Shown: positions 27,886-38,524, numbered from the stretch's first letter. The stretch is 64,000 bases of DNA from Caulobacter endophyticus (GCF_029543245.1 NZ_JARQWV010000001.1:124001-188000), one strand, 5' to 3'. Notes: generated by a model not told the origin, from the letters alone. Numbers and translations are program-made.

Positions 27886-28837
27886 CGACAACTGGCGCCT
27901 GCCGTCCGACGAGGACCTCGAGATCGCCGCCGACTGGGCCGACCGCCTGGCCGAGCTCTCTCCTGCCGAGCGCGCCGAACTGGAGGCTTGGCTCGCCGCC
28001 GCGCCGAACCACGCGGCCGCCTTCGCCCTGATCCGCGGCACCCAGCGCGACACGGCCCTGCTGGACGCCGCCGAACGCATGCGCGCTACGCCCGCCAAGG
28101 CCAGCCGCGCGCTGCGCCTGGGTCTCGTTGCGGCCGGCGTGGCCCTGGTCGCTGGCCTGGCGGGCGTCGCCGTGGTGCGCCCCTACCTTGCCTCGCCTGC
28201 GCCCGTCGAACTCGCCACCGCCGTGGGCGCGCGAGCCGAGCATCGGCTTAGCGACGATTCCGTCGTCACCCTGGCGGCGGCCTCCGGCGTGACGGTGCGC
28301 TACGGCCGCAACGCACGCGACATCAGCCTGACGCGAGGCGATGCGATGTTCGACGTGAGGAAGGACGCCAAGCGTCCGTTCCGCGTCCAGGCCGGCGACA
28401 CCGTGGTTACGGCCATCGGCACCACCTTCGAGGTCGAGCGGGTCAGCGACGCGGTGCAGGTGCGGGTGTTCGACGGCGTGGTGCGGGTGGCGCGCGACGG
28501 CGTCGAGCGTCGCCTGGCCAGGGGCGAGTGGCTGATGCTGGCCTCGAACCAGGCCCCGGTCGCCGGCCGGCTCGAGGCGGGCAGCTACCAGGCCTGGCGC
28601 TCGGACTGGCTGGACGCCGACGGCCTGCAGCTGAAGTACGTGATCGCCCGCCTCAATCGCTACACGCCCCAAACCGTGGCGCTGCACGACCCCGCCCTGG
28701 GCGAGCTGAAGGTCACCGGGCGCTTCAAGCTGGACCGTCCGGCGGAATCCCTGAGCATGATCGCCGCCCTGCTGGAGATGCAGCCCCGCTCCGAGGGCGA
28801 ACGCATTTACCTCGCGCCGCGCGGACCGCGGTCCTGA
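27875..28837 (+). CDS. FecR-type anti-sigma/sensor protein
   Basis: Inner-membrane regulator of 320 residues. The cytoplasmic N-terminus is a DUF4880-like region (EDLEIAADWADRLAELSPAERAELEAWLAA) that should bind the sigma factor. One membrane helix sits at about 88-107 (LGLVAAGVALVAGLAGVAVV). The periplasmic FecR domain follows (LSDDSVVTLAAASGVTVRY, TRGDAMFDVRKD, AIGTTFEVERV), with a C-terminal STN-like part (LKYVIARLNRYTPQTVAL). An AAGGGAG ribosome-binding site precedes the ATG. Its partner receptor is most likely the STN-bearing TBDR at 24301. Confidence 0.9.
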   Translation: MRANDNWRLPSDEDLEIAADWADRLAELSPAERAELEAWLAAAPNHAAAFALIRGTQRDTALLDAAERMRATPAKASRALRLGLVAAGVALVAGLAGVAVVRPYLASPAPVELATAVGARAEHRLSDDSVVTLAAASGVTVRYGRNARDISLTRGDAMFDVRKDAKRPFRVQAGDTVVTAIGTTFEVERVSDAVQVRVFDGVVRVARDGVERRLARGEWLMLASNQAPVAGRLEAGSYQAWRSDWLDADGLQLKYVIARLNRYTPQTVALHDPALGELKVTGRFKLDRPAESLSMIAALLEMQPRSEGERIYLAPRGPRS

Positions 28838-28853
28838 CGCCGGCCCTGCCCGC

Positions 28854-29831
28854 CTACCGTAGGATCGTGTCCCATTCGGCCGAAGACAGCCCGGATCCGG
28901 CGTAGGCGCTGGAGAAGTAGGCCTTGAGATCGCCGGCGAACGGCCAGTCCGAGCCGGCCACGAAGCGGTCGGGTCGGATCCTGCGCACCAGCGCGGCCAT
29001 CTTCGCCCGCTGGTCCTGCGGCGCCTGCTTGTTAAAGACCTGGGCGAGATCGAAACGCAGGTTGCGGACCGAGGCCGGATTATTCTCGAAGGCCTCGGCG
29101 AAGGCGCCCAGCGCATCCAGCGTCACGGCGTCGATGCCGCCCCACCCCGCCGCGTGGGCGATGACCACCGGCCCGCCGCCGGCGGCGGGCAGCACCTCAT
29201 CCAGGAACAGCCGGACGTCTCGCGCGCCATAGTCTGCGGCCCGCGTGCGCATGTGGATCATGATGATCAAGCCCGCGTCGGAGGCCGCCCGGAACACCGC
29301 CGCCAGCCTGGCCGTGTCCGCCGGATCGCGCAGGTCGACATCGGAGTTGGTCAGATGCAGCTTCAGCCCGGTCACGGCGCGGTCGCCCTTCCAGCGGGCG
29401 ATCTCGGCAAGGGCGTCGGGCGCGTTGGGATTGACGCTGACGAAGGCGGCGAAGCGATCGGGACGAGCCCGAGCCAGGCCTACGGTGAAGTCGTTGGCCG
29501 CGTGCACGACGTTACCGGCGTTCGGCAGAGGATCGGCCAAGGGACTTTCGGCCAGATAGGCCGTCGACATGAGCCAGCCCTGCCCGATGCCGGCCTGGTC
29601 CATGGCCTTCAGCGCGTCGTCGGCCGTCAGGGGAGCGGTGAACCGGGGATCGCAGGGGCTCTTGCGCTTGGGGCTGTCGCAGTAGGCCGGCAGGATCTTG
29701 AGGATCGCTGGCGAATGCACGTGCATGTGGTGATCGACCGGGATCGCGGTCTGGGCCTTCACGGTTGCAGGCGACGCGGCCGCCAGGGCCACGGCCAGGG
29801 CCGCGCCCCGCCGGTTTAGATTGAACCTCAC
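28854..29831 (-). CDS. Exported amidohydrolase-2 family metal hydrolase
   Basis: TIM-barrel amidohydrolase of 325 residues with a signal peptide (cleavage near TVKAQ). Metal-site motifs are HMHVH near the mature N-terminus, GLKLHL, the His of IMIHMRT, VIAHAAGWGG and the late Asp of VAGSDWPFAG. The substrate cannot be named; family members are hydrolases or decarboxylases of small cyclic or aromatic compounds. It starts at GTG 29831 with a GGAG site upstream. It lies downstream of the S9 peptidase on the same strand, with a probable terminator between, so co-transcription is partial at best. Confidence 0.82.
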   Translation of the reverse strand: MRFNLNRRGAALAVALAAASPATVKAQTAIPVDHHMHVHSPAILKILPAYCDSPKRKSPCDPRFTAPLTADDALKAMDQAGIGQGWLMSTAYLAESPLADPLPNAGNVVHAANDFTVGLARARPDRFAAFVSVNPNAPDALAEIARWKGDRAVTGLKLHLTNSDVDLRDPADTARLAAVFRAASDAGLIIMIHMRTRAADYGARDVRLFLDEVLPAAGGGPVVIAHAAGWGGIDAVTLDALGAFAEAFENNPASVRNLRFDLAQVFNKQAPQDQRAKMAALVRRIRPDRFVAGSDWPFAGDLKAYFSSAYAGSGLSSAEWDTILR

Positions 29832-29848
29832 GAGGCTCTCCGTTCCTG

Positions 29849-29885
29849 AAAAACAAGCGGGGCGCGAAACCCTGTTCCGCGCCCC
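29849..29885 (-). terminator. Probable Rho-independent terminator after the S9 peptidase
   Basis: On the minus strand an 8-bp perfect GC stem (GGGGCGCG / CGCGCCCC) around an 11-base loop is followed within two bases by TTGTTTTT. It would end or attenuate the receptor-peptidase transcript before the amidohydrolase gene. Confidence 0.6.
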
Positions 29886-29894
29886 TGCCCCGCC

Positions 29895-31853
<1,959 letters not shown>

Positions 31854-31879
31854 GGGAAAATCACCAATCTGGGGGTGAG

Positions 31880-31953
31880 GCGCCGCCGGCCCCCGGGGGA
31901 TCGGCCGGCGGCGCTGGTAGCGGCCGCGCCCGGAGCTTGAGGGTAGCTCCGGG
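31880..31953 (-). other. Two strong hairpins between the TonB receptor and the S9 peptidase genes
   Basis: The 156-base gap holds two perfect inverted repeats. One is a 9-bp stem CCCGGAGCT / AGCTCCGGG (31929-31953). The other is a 12-bp stem GCGCCGCCGGCC / GGCCGGCGGCGC (31880-31914). Neither has a U-tract in the direction of transcription. They look like RNA-stabilising or processing structures that could set unequal receptor and peptidase levels, not full terminators. Confidence 0.5.
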
Positions 31954-32009
31954 CTGTCGGGGTCGGGCGCGCCCGGCGGGGGCGACGGATACGTCCGACC
32001 CCGGCGTCC

Positions 32010-34703
32010 CTAGAAGCGCATCCGCGCGCCGAGGGTCACGTAGCGGCCGATGACGTCGTAGTACGGCGAGTAGAGCGAGCCGATCGGCGGCTCCTTGTCG
32101 AACAGGTTCGTGGCGTTAGCGTAGAGTTCGACGTTGTAGCCGCCCACCTCAGGCAGCTTGGCGCGCACGCCCAGGTCCACATAGGTGTAGGCCTTGATGT
32201 GACCGTTCACGAGATCGACGGTGTTGTTGTAGTTGCCCGGCGAAATGTAGCGGGCCCGCAGGTTGGCGCCGAACACCGGACCCGAGTAGTCCAGGCTGCT
32301 GACGACCCGGAACTCCGGCACGCCCAGGCCGAACGAGTAGCCCTGCGAGCGGACGTAGTCGATCTCGCTGACGCCGTCGTTGGTGGTCAGGTTGTTGACC
32401 CAGGTGCCGACGGTGCGTAGGCGCAGGCGGCCGTCCAGGCTCGAATGCACGCGCGAGGCGTCCATCGAGTAGGACATCTCCACGTCGACGCCGTCGGTCT
32501 TGTAGTTCGACAGGTTCACGTAGGTGGAGACGATGCGGGTGATCGTGTTGGCCCCGTCACGGGTGATCCGCGAGCACATGTCCTGGTTGCCGGCGGCGCA
32601 GCGGGTGACGATGTCCTGGGCGCCGATCGTGGTGATCACGTCGTCGATGTCGATGTTGTAGTAGTCGACCGAGACGTTGAAGCCCGGCAGTTGCGGCGGC
32701 GAGTAGACGAAGCCGGCGGTGAAGGTCTTGGCCGTCTCCGGTTCCAGGGCCTGGTTGCCGCCGCCGTTGGTCAGTACGTAGACGCTGGAGTTGGTCACCG
32801 GATCGACGATGGTGTTGTAGCCGGTGGTGCTGGTGGTGAAGAGCTCGGTCAGGTTGGCCGAGCGGATGTCGCGCGACTGGGTGATCCGGCCCCGGAAGCC
32901 CGGGAAGAACTCGTTCGTCGCGCCCAGCTTCCACGACCAGATCGAGCCGGTGGTGTCGTAGTCGCTGATGCGGGCGGCGGCGTTGATCTCGAGCTTGTTG
33001 AACACCGGCACGTCGCGGACGACGGGCGCCAGCACTTCGGCGAAGGCTTCCTTGACCGTGAAGCTGCCCGACATCGCCGAGAAGCTGAACGAGGTGAAGG
33101 CCTTGGCCGTATCGAGGGCGCCGACCGAGCGATCGACCGACTCCTTGCGGGCCTCGGCGCCGACGGCGATCGAGACGGGGCCGGCCGGCAGTTCGAAGGG
33201 CTCGCCGCGGAGGCTGAAGCCGCCGACGTCGATCTTGCTGGTCTCGCGCATGCTGGGCGTGCCGGTGACATAGGCGATCGCCTCGGCCGACGGCGCGCCT
33301 TCACCGAACAGGTTGATCGGCACGCAGTTGCTGGTCGGATTGGTCAGGGCCACGCGGCAGACGGCCTGGCCGGTGGTCGGGCTGATCACCGAGTCCACGG
33401 CGTTGGCGTAGTTCTGGGTCAGCAGGAACCCGGGGGTGTCGATGTTGTTCTCGTTCTCCCCGTGGCTGTAGTAGGCGCTCCAGCGCCAGCCGTCGCCGAA
33501 CGAGCCGTCCAGCGCGATCGTGCCCTGGGTGGCCACGCGCTCGAAGTCGATGGTCGAGTACGACAGGTCGCTGTTGAAGCGGCCCATGGTGAACTGGGTC
33601 TCGCCGGCGTTGGCCAGGGCGGTGCGGACGGCGGTCGGCAGGAAGGCGTTGTCGGCCTTGATCGTCAGGTTGCCGCGGTTGTGGTCGCCGAACCAGATGT
33701 AGTCGTTCCACATCCGCGAGTGGCGCAGTTCGGCGGTCAGCTTGACGCTGTCGGTCAGGTCGTAGGTGACGCTGGCCATCGTCGCATAGCGGCGCTGGGG
33801 CGTGACCAGGGGCGACAGGTCGTCGTTCGAGGGGCCTTCGCCGCCGATCGAGTTGGTGCCGCTGACCGTACCGTAGTCGAAGTCGCGCAGGCTGCCGTCA
33901 GGATTGAAGGCCTTGCCCTTCAGCACGCCCGACATGATCAGGCCGCCATAGGCCGCGTTCGAGAAGCCGACGTCGGGCGCCAGCTTGTAACGGCCGTCGC
34001 CGTTGGGAACGGTGGCCCAGCGGCCGATGTTCGGACGGCTGTTCTTGGGAACGACGCCTTCGTTGTTGAGGAACTCGCCGCCGATCACGAAGTGGCCGCG
34101 GCCGTCGGCGAAGCCCGTGCCCCAGGCGCCTTCGACCCGCACCTGCTCGGCGTCGTCAAAGGACGAGATGCCGCCCTCGACGCCCAGCTTTCCGCCCGTG
34201 AAGTTGCGGTCGATCATGATGTTGGCCACGCCGGCCACGGCGCCCGAGCCCCAGGCGGCCGAGGCGCCGCCGGTGACGACGTCGACGCCCTTGACCAGCA
34301 CGCTGGGCACCACGTTCAGGTCGTTCTCGCCTGAGAAGCGGCGACCGTCGATCAGCACCAGGGTGCGGCTGATGCCCAGGCCGCGCAGGTCGAGCGGAGC
34401 GTTGCCTGCGCCGGTGTTGGTGCCGGTGGTCTGGGCCGAGGTGGTGGCGCGGAACTGCGGCAGGTCGTTCAGGGCCGCGGCGATGTTCGGGCGCGCGCCA
34501 ACGGCCAGGTCGGCGTCGCTGACCCGCACGGTCGGGGTCGGGGCCTGGAAGCCGGCGCGGTCAATGCGCGAGGCGGTGACGACGATCTCGCCGACGCTGT
34601 CGTCAGTGGTCTGGGCCAGGGCCGCGCCGTGCAGGGCCATAGCCGCCGGCAAGATGCTCGCACCGATCAGCAGGGCGCGGCGGGAGTGACGTGAAAATGC
34701 CAA
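32010..34703 (-). CDS. TonB-dependent receptor under glycine riboswitch control
   Basis: Outer-membrane receptor of about 897 residues. The plug runs from about residue 36 (VGEIVVTASRIDRAGFQAPTPT) through LDLRGLGISRTLVLIDGRRF and VDVVTGGASAAWGSGAVAG. The barrel ends GRYVTLGARMRF. No STN domain is present. I start at TTG 34703 (LAFSRHSRRALL) because AGAGGGGATC lies about 7 bases upstream; ATG 34724 adds seven residues but has no ribosome-binding site. Upstream-extended frames run through the riboswitch and are not coding. Together with the following S9 peptidase, peptide import is the likely role (inference). Confidence 0.9.
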   Translation of the reverse strand: MAFSRHSRRALLIGASILPAAMALHGAALAQTTDDSVGEIVVTASRIDRAGFQAPTPTVRVSDADLAVGARPNIAAALNDLPQFRATTSAQTTGTNTGAGNAPLDLRGLGISRTLVLIDGRRFSGENDLNVVPSVLVKGVDVVTGGASAAWGSGAVAGVANIMIDRNFTGGKLGVEGGISSFDDAEQVRVEGAWGTGFADGRGHFVIGGEFLNNEGVVPKNSRPNIGRWATVPNGDGRYKLAPDVGFSNAAYGGLIMSGVLKGKAFNPDGSLRDFDYGTVSGTNSIGGEGPSNDDLSPLVTPQRRYATMASVTYDLTDSVKLTAELRHSRMWNDYIWFGDHNRGNLTIKADNAFLPTAVRTALANAGETQFTMGRFNSDLSYSTIDFERVATQGTIALDGSFGDGWRWSAYYSHGENENNIDTPGFLLTQNYANAVDSVISPTTGQAVCRVALTNPTSNCVPINLFGEGAPSAEAIAYVTGTPSMRETSKIDVGGFSLRGEPFELPAGPVSIAVGAEARKESVDRSVGALDTAKAFTSFSFSAMSGSFTVKEAFAEVLAPVVRDVPVFNKLEINAAARISDYDTTGSIWSWKLGATNEFFPGFRGRITQSRDIRSANLTELFTTSTTGYNTIVDPVTNSSVYVLTNGGGNQALEPETAKTFTAGFVYSPPQLPGFNVSVDYYNIDIDDVITTIGAQDIVTRCAAGNQDMCSRITRDGANTITRIVSTYVNLSNYKTDGVDVEMSYSMDASRVHSSLDGRLRLRTVGTWVNNLTTNDGVSEIDYVRSQGYSFGLGVPEFRVVSSLDYSGPVFGANLRARYISPGNYNNTVDLVNGHIKAYTYVDLGVRAKLPEVGGYNVELYANATNLFDKEPPIGSLYSPYYDVIGRYVTLGARMRF

Positions 34704-34837
34704 GTGAGATCCCCTCTCAAACATGCAGTCGACAGTCGCCCCCGCCCCGGCGCCCATGGGTTTGGACGTTCCGGCAGCCGCGATCCGCCACCGACGCACG
34801 ACGCGCCGCTCGCGAAACCGCAAGGCGTTCCTCTGCC

Positions 34838-35020
34838 CCCGCTGTCCTGTGGCCTGAGAGATTCGGTACGCACCGCGCCCTTGCTCCTTCGGCGAGACGC
34901 CCCCGTTCGGAGGCGGCTGCTTTCCAGCGTCCTTGTGCTCTGCGGTCCTTTTGCCTGAGCGTTTCCGGGGCGGTTGCGCCTTCGGCGTCGGGTCGAACCT
35001 GATCTCTTCCGCGAGAGCCA
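34838..35020 (-). promoter_or_regulatory. Tandem glycine riboswitch (two aptamers)
   Basis: The minus-strand RNA carries two glycine aptamers in series. Aptamer 1 (about 35019 to 34937) has GCCGAAGGCGCAA and then AACGCTCAGGCAAAAGGAC, with P1 closed by GCTCTCGCGG and CCGCAGAGC. Aptamer 2 (about 34932 to 34839) has CGCCGAAGGAGCAAG and then AATCTCTCAGGCCACAGGAC, with P1 arms around GCTGG and CAGCG. The linker is only a few bases, as in classical cooperative glycine riboswitches. The next gene is a TonB-dependent receptor, 114-135 bases downstream depending on its start. The expression platform in that stretch could not be resolved by eye, so ON or OFF behaviour is unknown. Confidence 0.93.
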
Positions 35021-35287
35021 GCCCAGTACGAATGGTTCGCCGCGGCCGGTCAAAGCGCCGCCTTGCGGCAATATTTTTCCGCATTAGTCGATCGCTAGAA
35101 AGAAATTCCCGACGTCGCGCGGCGGCTGTCACCGCCGATCCGCCGCGCGCTGCGACATCGCTGAGCATGACAGGTCGGTGACAGCTTCGCCGAAGTCCGG
35201 GGCGTTCAAAAAATGGGCTAAGCTGCGAGTGGATTGCCGAAGATGATCAAGCCACGAGCAATTTCCGCCCACCATTTGAGCAACCGA
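35021..35287. promoter_or_regulatory. Upstream region of the riboswitch transcript and 3' flank of the binding-protein gene
   Basis: This gap of 267 bases is between two minus-strand genes. On the minus strand TTGACC at 35053-35048, about 30 bases before the first aptamer, could be a -35 element; I see no clean -10. AT-rich patches lie at 35068-35110. No terminator for the gene to the left is evident, because that gene ends at 35288 and reads towards this region. Confidence 0.3.
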
Positions 35288-36361
35288 TCACTCAGCGGCC
35301 TCGCCGCCCCTCCACCGGGACAGCAGTTCGGCGCGCCGCCCCTGGTCGAAATTGGCCAGCAGGGCCGGGCCGACCCGGATCGGACGCGCGCCCGAGGGCG
35401 GGGCCGCGCCCAGCCCGGGACGGATCGGCGTCAGGCGAACCTCCGACAGGACCCGCTGCCCGGCGTCCGACATCAGATAGTCCAGGAACAGGCGGGCCGC
35501 GCCGGGATGCCGCGCCACGCGGGTGATGAAGGCGACCCGCGAGATCGACAGGTGATAGTCTTCCGGAACGACGTAGCCGACGTCAGGGCCGTTGTTGCGC
35601 ACATACCAGTCGGCATAGGATCCGTTGATATCGACGGCCAGCAGGTGCTCGCCGGTCGCCACGCGGTCCAGCATCGGCTTGCCGGGCACGTAGGTGCGCA
35701 CGTCCACCGCGGCCAACGCGTCGTAGAGCGCCCAGCCGTCAGGATAGAACTGGGTATTGCTGGACAGATAGAAGAACCCCATGCCGCTGCGCTCGGGGTC
35801 ATACATCGCCACCTTGCCGCGCCAGCGCTCGGGATCGGCGCGCAAGGCGGCCAAGAGGGCGGAGTGGCTGCGCGGCGCCTGGCCGTCCTTCAGGAGTCGC
35901 TTGTTGTAGACGAAGACGATCGGCTCGCTGGTGACCCCGAAGCCCTGATCGCGCCATCGCGCCCAGGCGGGAAGCCTACCGGCCTCGGGGCTGCGATAGG
36001 TCTGGGCGTAGCCGTCGTTGATCAGCTTGACCTGGGTGTCTATGGCCGAGGTCCAGACGACATCGGCCACCGGCTCGGCGTCCTTCGCCTCCTCGATCAC
36101 CCGGGCCTGCATGTCGCGCGAGGTCAGCACGACGAACCGCAGCTTCACCTTCGGGAACCGGCGCTCGAAATCCTCGACCAGCCGCTGGTGGACGTCGTTG
36201 TTGATGTAGACGACGACCTCGCCTTCTCGCTCGGCCCTGCGAAGGTCCCAGCCGCTGGTCGCCTGTCCCGACGGGCGCGGGGTGCAACCGGCCAGGATCG
36301 AGACCAGGGCGACGGCGCCGAGCGCGAGGGCGAAGCGAGCCGCCTTGACCTTGACTGGCAA
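35288..36361 (-). CDS. Extracytoplasmic solute-binding lipoprotein, Fbp/PgtC-like
   Basis: ABC-type periplasmic binding protein of the ferric-iron/phosphoglycerate cluster, 357 residues. It has a lipoprotein signal (lipobox LAGC, Cys about residue 26). Conserved segments are EGEVVVYINNDVHQRLVEDFERRFP, ADVVWTSAIDTQVKLIN, FVYNKRLLK and HPGAARLFLDYLMSDAGQ. No permease or ATPase gene is adjacent. It is divergent, across only 53 bases, from a TctD/TctE-like two-component pair. That layout suggests it captures a ligand and presents it to the kinase, like PgtC, and does not import it. The ligand (iron, phosphoglycerate or carboxylate) cannot be told. Confidence 0.85.
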   Translation of the reverse strand: MPVKVKAARFALALGAVALVSILAGCTPRPSGQATSGWDLRRAEREGEVVVYINNDVHQRLVEDFERRFPKVKLRFVVLTSRDMQARVIEEAKDAEPVADVVWTSAIDTQVKLINDGYAQTYRSPEAGRLPAWARWRDQGFGVTSEPIVFVYNKRLLKDGQAPRSHSALLAALRADPERWRGKVAMYDPERSGMGFFYLSSNTQFYPDGWALYDALAAVDVRTYVPGKPMLDRVATGEHLLAVDINGSYADWYVRNNGPDVGYVVPEDYHLSISRVAFITRVARHPGAARLFLDYLMSDAGQRVLSEVRLTPIRPGLGAAPPSGARPIRVGPALLANFDQGRRAELLSRWRGGEAAE

Positions 36362-36414
36362 TCGGCGTGGGATGGCCGTGCTCCTGCAATGTGAAGCCTG
36401 CCGCTACATCCCCG

Positions 36415-37077
36415 ATGAAGATACTCGTTGTCGAGGATGATCTGCTCCTCCGCCGTTCGCTGATCGCCACGCTCGAAAGCGAAGGTCATGTTCCGGTCTG
36501 CGCCGAGACGGGCGCCGAGGCCCAGGCCCTGGCCGCGCGATCCGACTTCGACGCCGTGATCCTCGATATCGGCCTGCCCGACATCGACGGCTTCGAGATT
36601 CTGGGCCGCCTGCGCCGCGAAGGCTTCCAGACCCCCATCGTCGTCCTGACGGCCAGGGACGCGGTCCAGGACCGCATCGCGGGCCTGGACATGGGCGCGG
36701 ACGATTACGTGCTGAAGCCCTTCGATCCGTTCGAGCTGGTGGCCCGCGTCCGCGCCGTGGTCAGGCGCAAGGGCGGCTACGCGGCGCGCAACGTCAGCGT
36801 CGGAACCCTGACCTGCGACTGGGAAGCCGGCGCGGCCTGGATCGGCGAGCGCCGTCTCGACCTGCGCCCCCGGGAATGGGCCGTGCTACGAGCACTCGCC
36901 ACCCGCCCCGGCCGCGTCGTCGACCGGATGCAACTGGCGACCGAGGTCTTCCCCGACGATCAGTCTGTGCTGCCCAACGCGCTCGACGTGCATGTCGGCC
37001 GACTGCGACGCAAGCTGCTTCCGGACGGCCCGAACCTCCAGACCCTGCGCGGCGCCGGCTACCGGCTCGATCCGTGA
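36415..37077 (+). CDS. OmpR-family response regulator, TctD-like
   Basis: DNA-binding response regulator of 220 residues. The receiver domain (1-115) has the acidic pair ED at 7-8, phosphoacceptor Asp51 (AVILDIGLPDIDG) and the Lys of VLKPFDP. A winged-helix effector domain (about 125-218) ends LQTLRGAGYRLDP. The start at ATG 36415 (MKILVVEDD) is fixed by the receiver fold. The stop overlaps the kinase start as GTGA, so the two proteins are made in step. Confidence 0.93.
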   Translation: MKILVVEDDLLLRRSLIATLESEGHVPVCAETGAEAQALAARSDFDAVILDIGLPDIDGFEILGRLRREGFQTPIVVLTARDAVQDRIAGLDMGADDYVLKPFDPFELVARVRAVVRRKGGYAARNVSVGTLTCDWEAGAAWIGERRLDLRPREWAVLRALATRPGRVVDRMQLATEVFPDDQSVLPNALDVHVGRLRRKLLPDGPNLQTLRGAGYRLDP

Positions 37078-38435
37078 AGCCTCGCCCGCCCAGCCTCGTC
37101 GGCCGGCTGCTCCTCGCCCAGATCGTCCCGCTGGCCCTGCTGGCGGCGGCCCTCGCCCTGGCGGGCGTTCTCGCGGCCATGCAGGTGGTGGAGAAGACGT
37201 CCGATCGCCTGCTGGCCGGTTCCGTCGCCTCGATCGTCGCCCAGATCGGAACCCAGGACGGCCGCGCCCGGGTCGCCCTGCCCCCGTGGTCTCTCGGCCT
37301 GCTCGACAGCCCCGAACGCGACGCGGTCTTCTACGCCGTTCGCGAGGGGCCGCGGCTGGTCACCGGATATGATGACCTCCCTCGCCTGACCCCGCCGCCG
37401 CCCAATGAGACCAGCTTCAGCTACGCCCGGATGCGCGGCTACAAGGTTCGGGTGGCGCAATCGACGGTGATGATCCCCGGCGTGCGCGAGCCGGTGGTGG
37501 TGACCGTGGCCCAGAGCCTGGATTCCCGGCATGCCAGCGTCCGCGACCTTCTGCCTAACCTGATCGGCCTGCCGGTCCTGCTGGTCGCTGTCGCCGCGGG
37601 GCTGGTCGCCCCCGCCGTGCGGTGGGGGCTTGGGCCGCTCCGGCGCCTCGCCGGGAACCTGACGGCGAGAGCCCAGGCCCCTCGCCCCGATCTGGCGCCC
37701 GTCACCTCCGCCGACGCTCCGATCGAGCTGTCGCCGCTGGTCGATGGCTTCAACCGACTGATGGGCAGCCAGGAGCGCTTCACCCGGGCGCTCGAACGCT
37801 TCTCCGCCGACGCATCGCACCAGCTTCGCACCCCGCTATCGGTGATCATCGCCAACCTCGCCCTGCTGGAACGATCAGCGGCGACGCCGCGCGAGAAGGC
37901 TCTGCTGGGCGACTCCAGATCGGCCGCCGCCAACCTGCTTCGGGTGCTTTCCCAGTTCCTTGCCCTGGCTCGGTCGGAGGCCGCCGCCACCGAGGGCTCG
38001 ACCGATCTGAAGGCGCTGCTGAACACGATCCGCATCGAGGCCGCTCGCGCCTTTCCCGAAGCCGAGGTGCTTGCGCGCGCCCCCGCCGACCTGCCGCCGG
38101 CGCGCGGCAATCCGGTGCTGATCGGCGAGCTGCTGCGTAATCTCGTCTTCAACGCCTGCGCTTATGGCGACGGTCAGGTTCGCGTGCTCGTCTACGCTCT
38201 GGAGGGGGCGCCAGGCGTGCTGATCTGGGACAACGGCCCGGGCATGGATGAAACAGAGCTGAGGCGCGTGCTGGCGCCCTTCAGCCGGGGGCTCGCAGGC
38301 CAGGTCCGCTCTGGAACCGGCCTTGGCCTGGCCATATCGCGCTCGATCGCCGACCGGCTGGGCGTATCCCTCGCGATGCGCGCGCGGCGGCCGCGTCCGG
38401 GGCTTGTCGCAAGCCTGACGTTCCGGGCCGCGTGA
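37074..38435 (+). CDS. Sensor histidine kinase, TctE-like
   Basis: Inner-membrane kinase of 453 residues, starting at GTG 37074 inside the regulator stop. The first membrane helix is at about 17-36, followed by a periplasmic domain of about 125 residues of the two-component-kinase N-terminal type (VVEKTSDRLLAGSVASIV). A second membrane helix lies at about 160-182, then a HAMP-like linker. The dimerisation box has phospho-acceptor His249 (FSADASHQLRTPLSVI). The catalytic domain has N (LLRNLVFNACAYG), G1 (WDNGPGM) and G2 (SGTGLGLAIS) boxes. Its likely input is the divergent solute-binding lipoprotein. Confidence 0.92.
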   Translation: MKPRPPSLVGRLLLAQIVPLALLAAALALAGVLAAMQVVEKTSDRLLAGSVASIVAQIGTQDGRARVALPPWSLGLLDSPERDAVFYAVREGPRLVTGYDDLPRLTPPPPNETSFSYARMRGYKVRVAQSTVMIPGVREPVVVTVAQSLDSRHASVRDLLPNLIGLPVLLVAVAAGLVAPAVRWGLGPLRRLAGNLTARAQAPRPDLAPVTSADAPIELSPLVDGFNRLMGSQERFTRALERFSADASHQLRTPLSVIIANLALLERSAATPREKALLGDSRSAAANLLRVLSQFLALARSEAAATEGSTDLKALLNTIRIEAARAFPEAEVLARAPADLPPARGNPVLIGELLRNLVFNACAYGDGQVRVLVYALEGAPGVLIWDNGPGMDETELRRVLAPFSRGLAGQVRSGTGLGLAISRSIADRLGVSLAMRARRPRPGLVASLTFRAA

Positions 38436-38524
38436 CTCCGGAGCGACAGGTCCACGCGAAGTCTTGCCCGCAAGCTAGGCGGGCCGGTCGGTCGGCGCCA
38501 GAACCCGCACGCCCTCGCCTGCGC

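Noticed and set aside
32445..34334. 629-codon plus-strand frame opposite the riboswitch-controlled receptor
   Set aside because: Low-complexity antisense shadow without motifs; the minus-strand receptor is well supported.
34704..35168. N-terminal extension of the riboswitch-controlled TonB receptor to 35168
   Set aside because: The extension translates the glycine aptamers and lacks a signal peptide; the start at 34703 has a ribosome-binding site and leads into a proper signal sequence.
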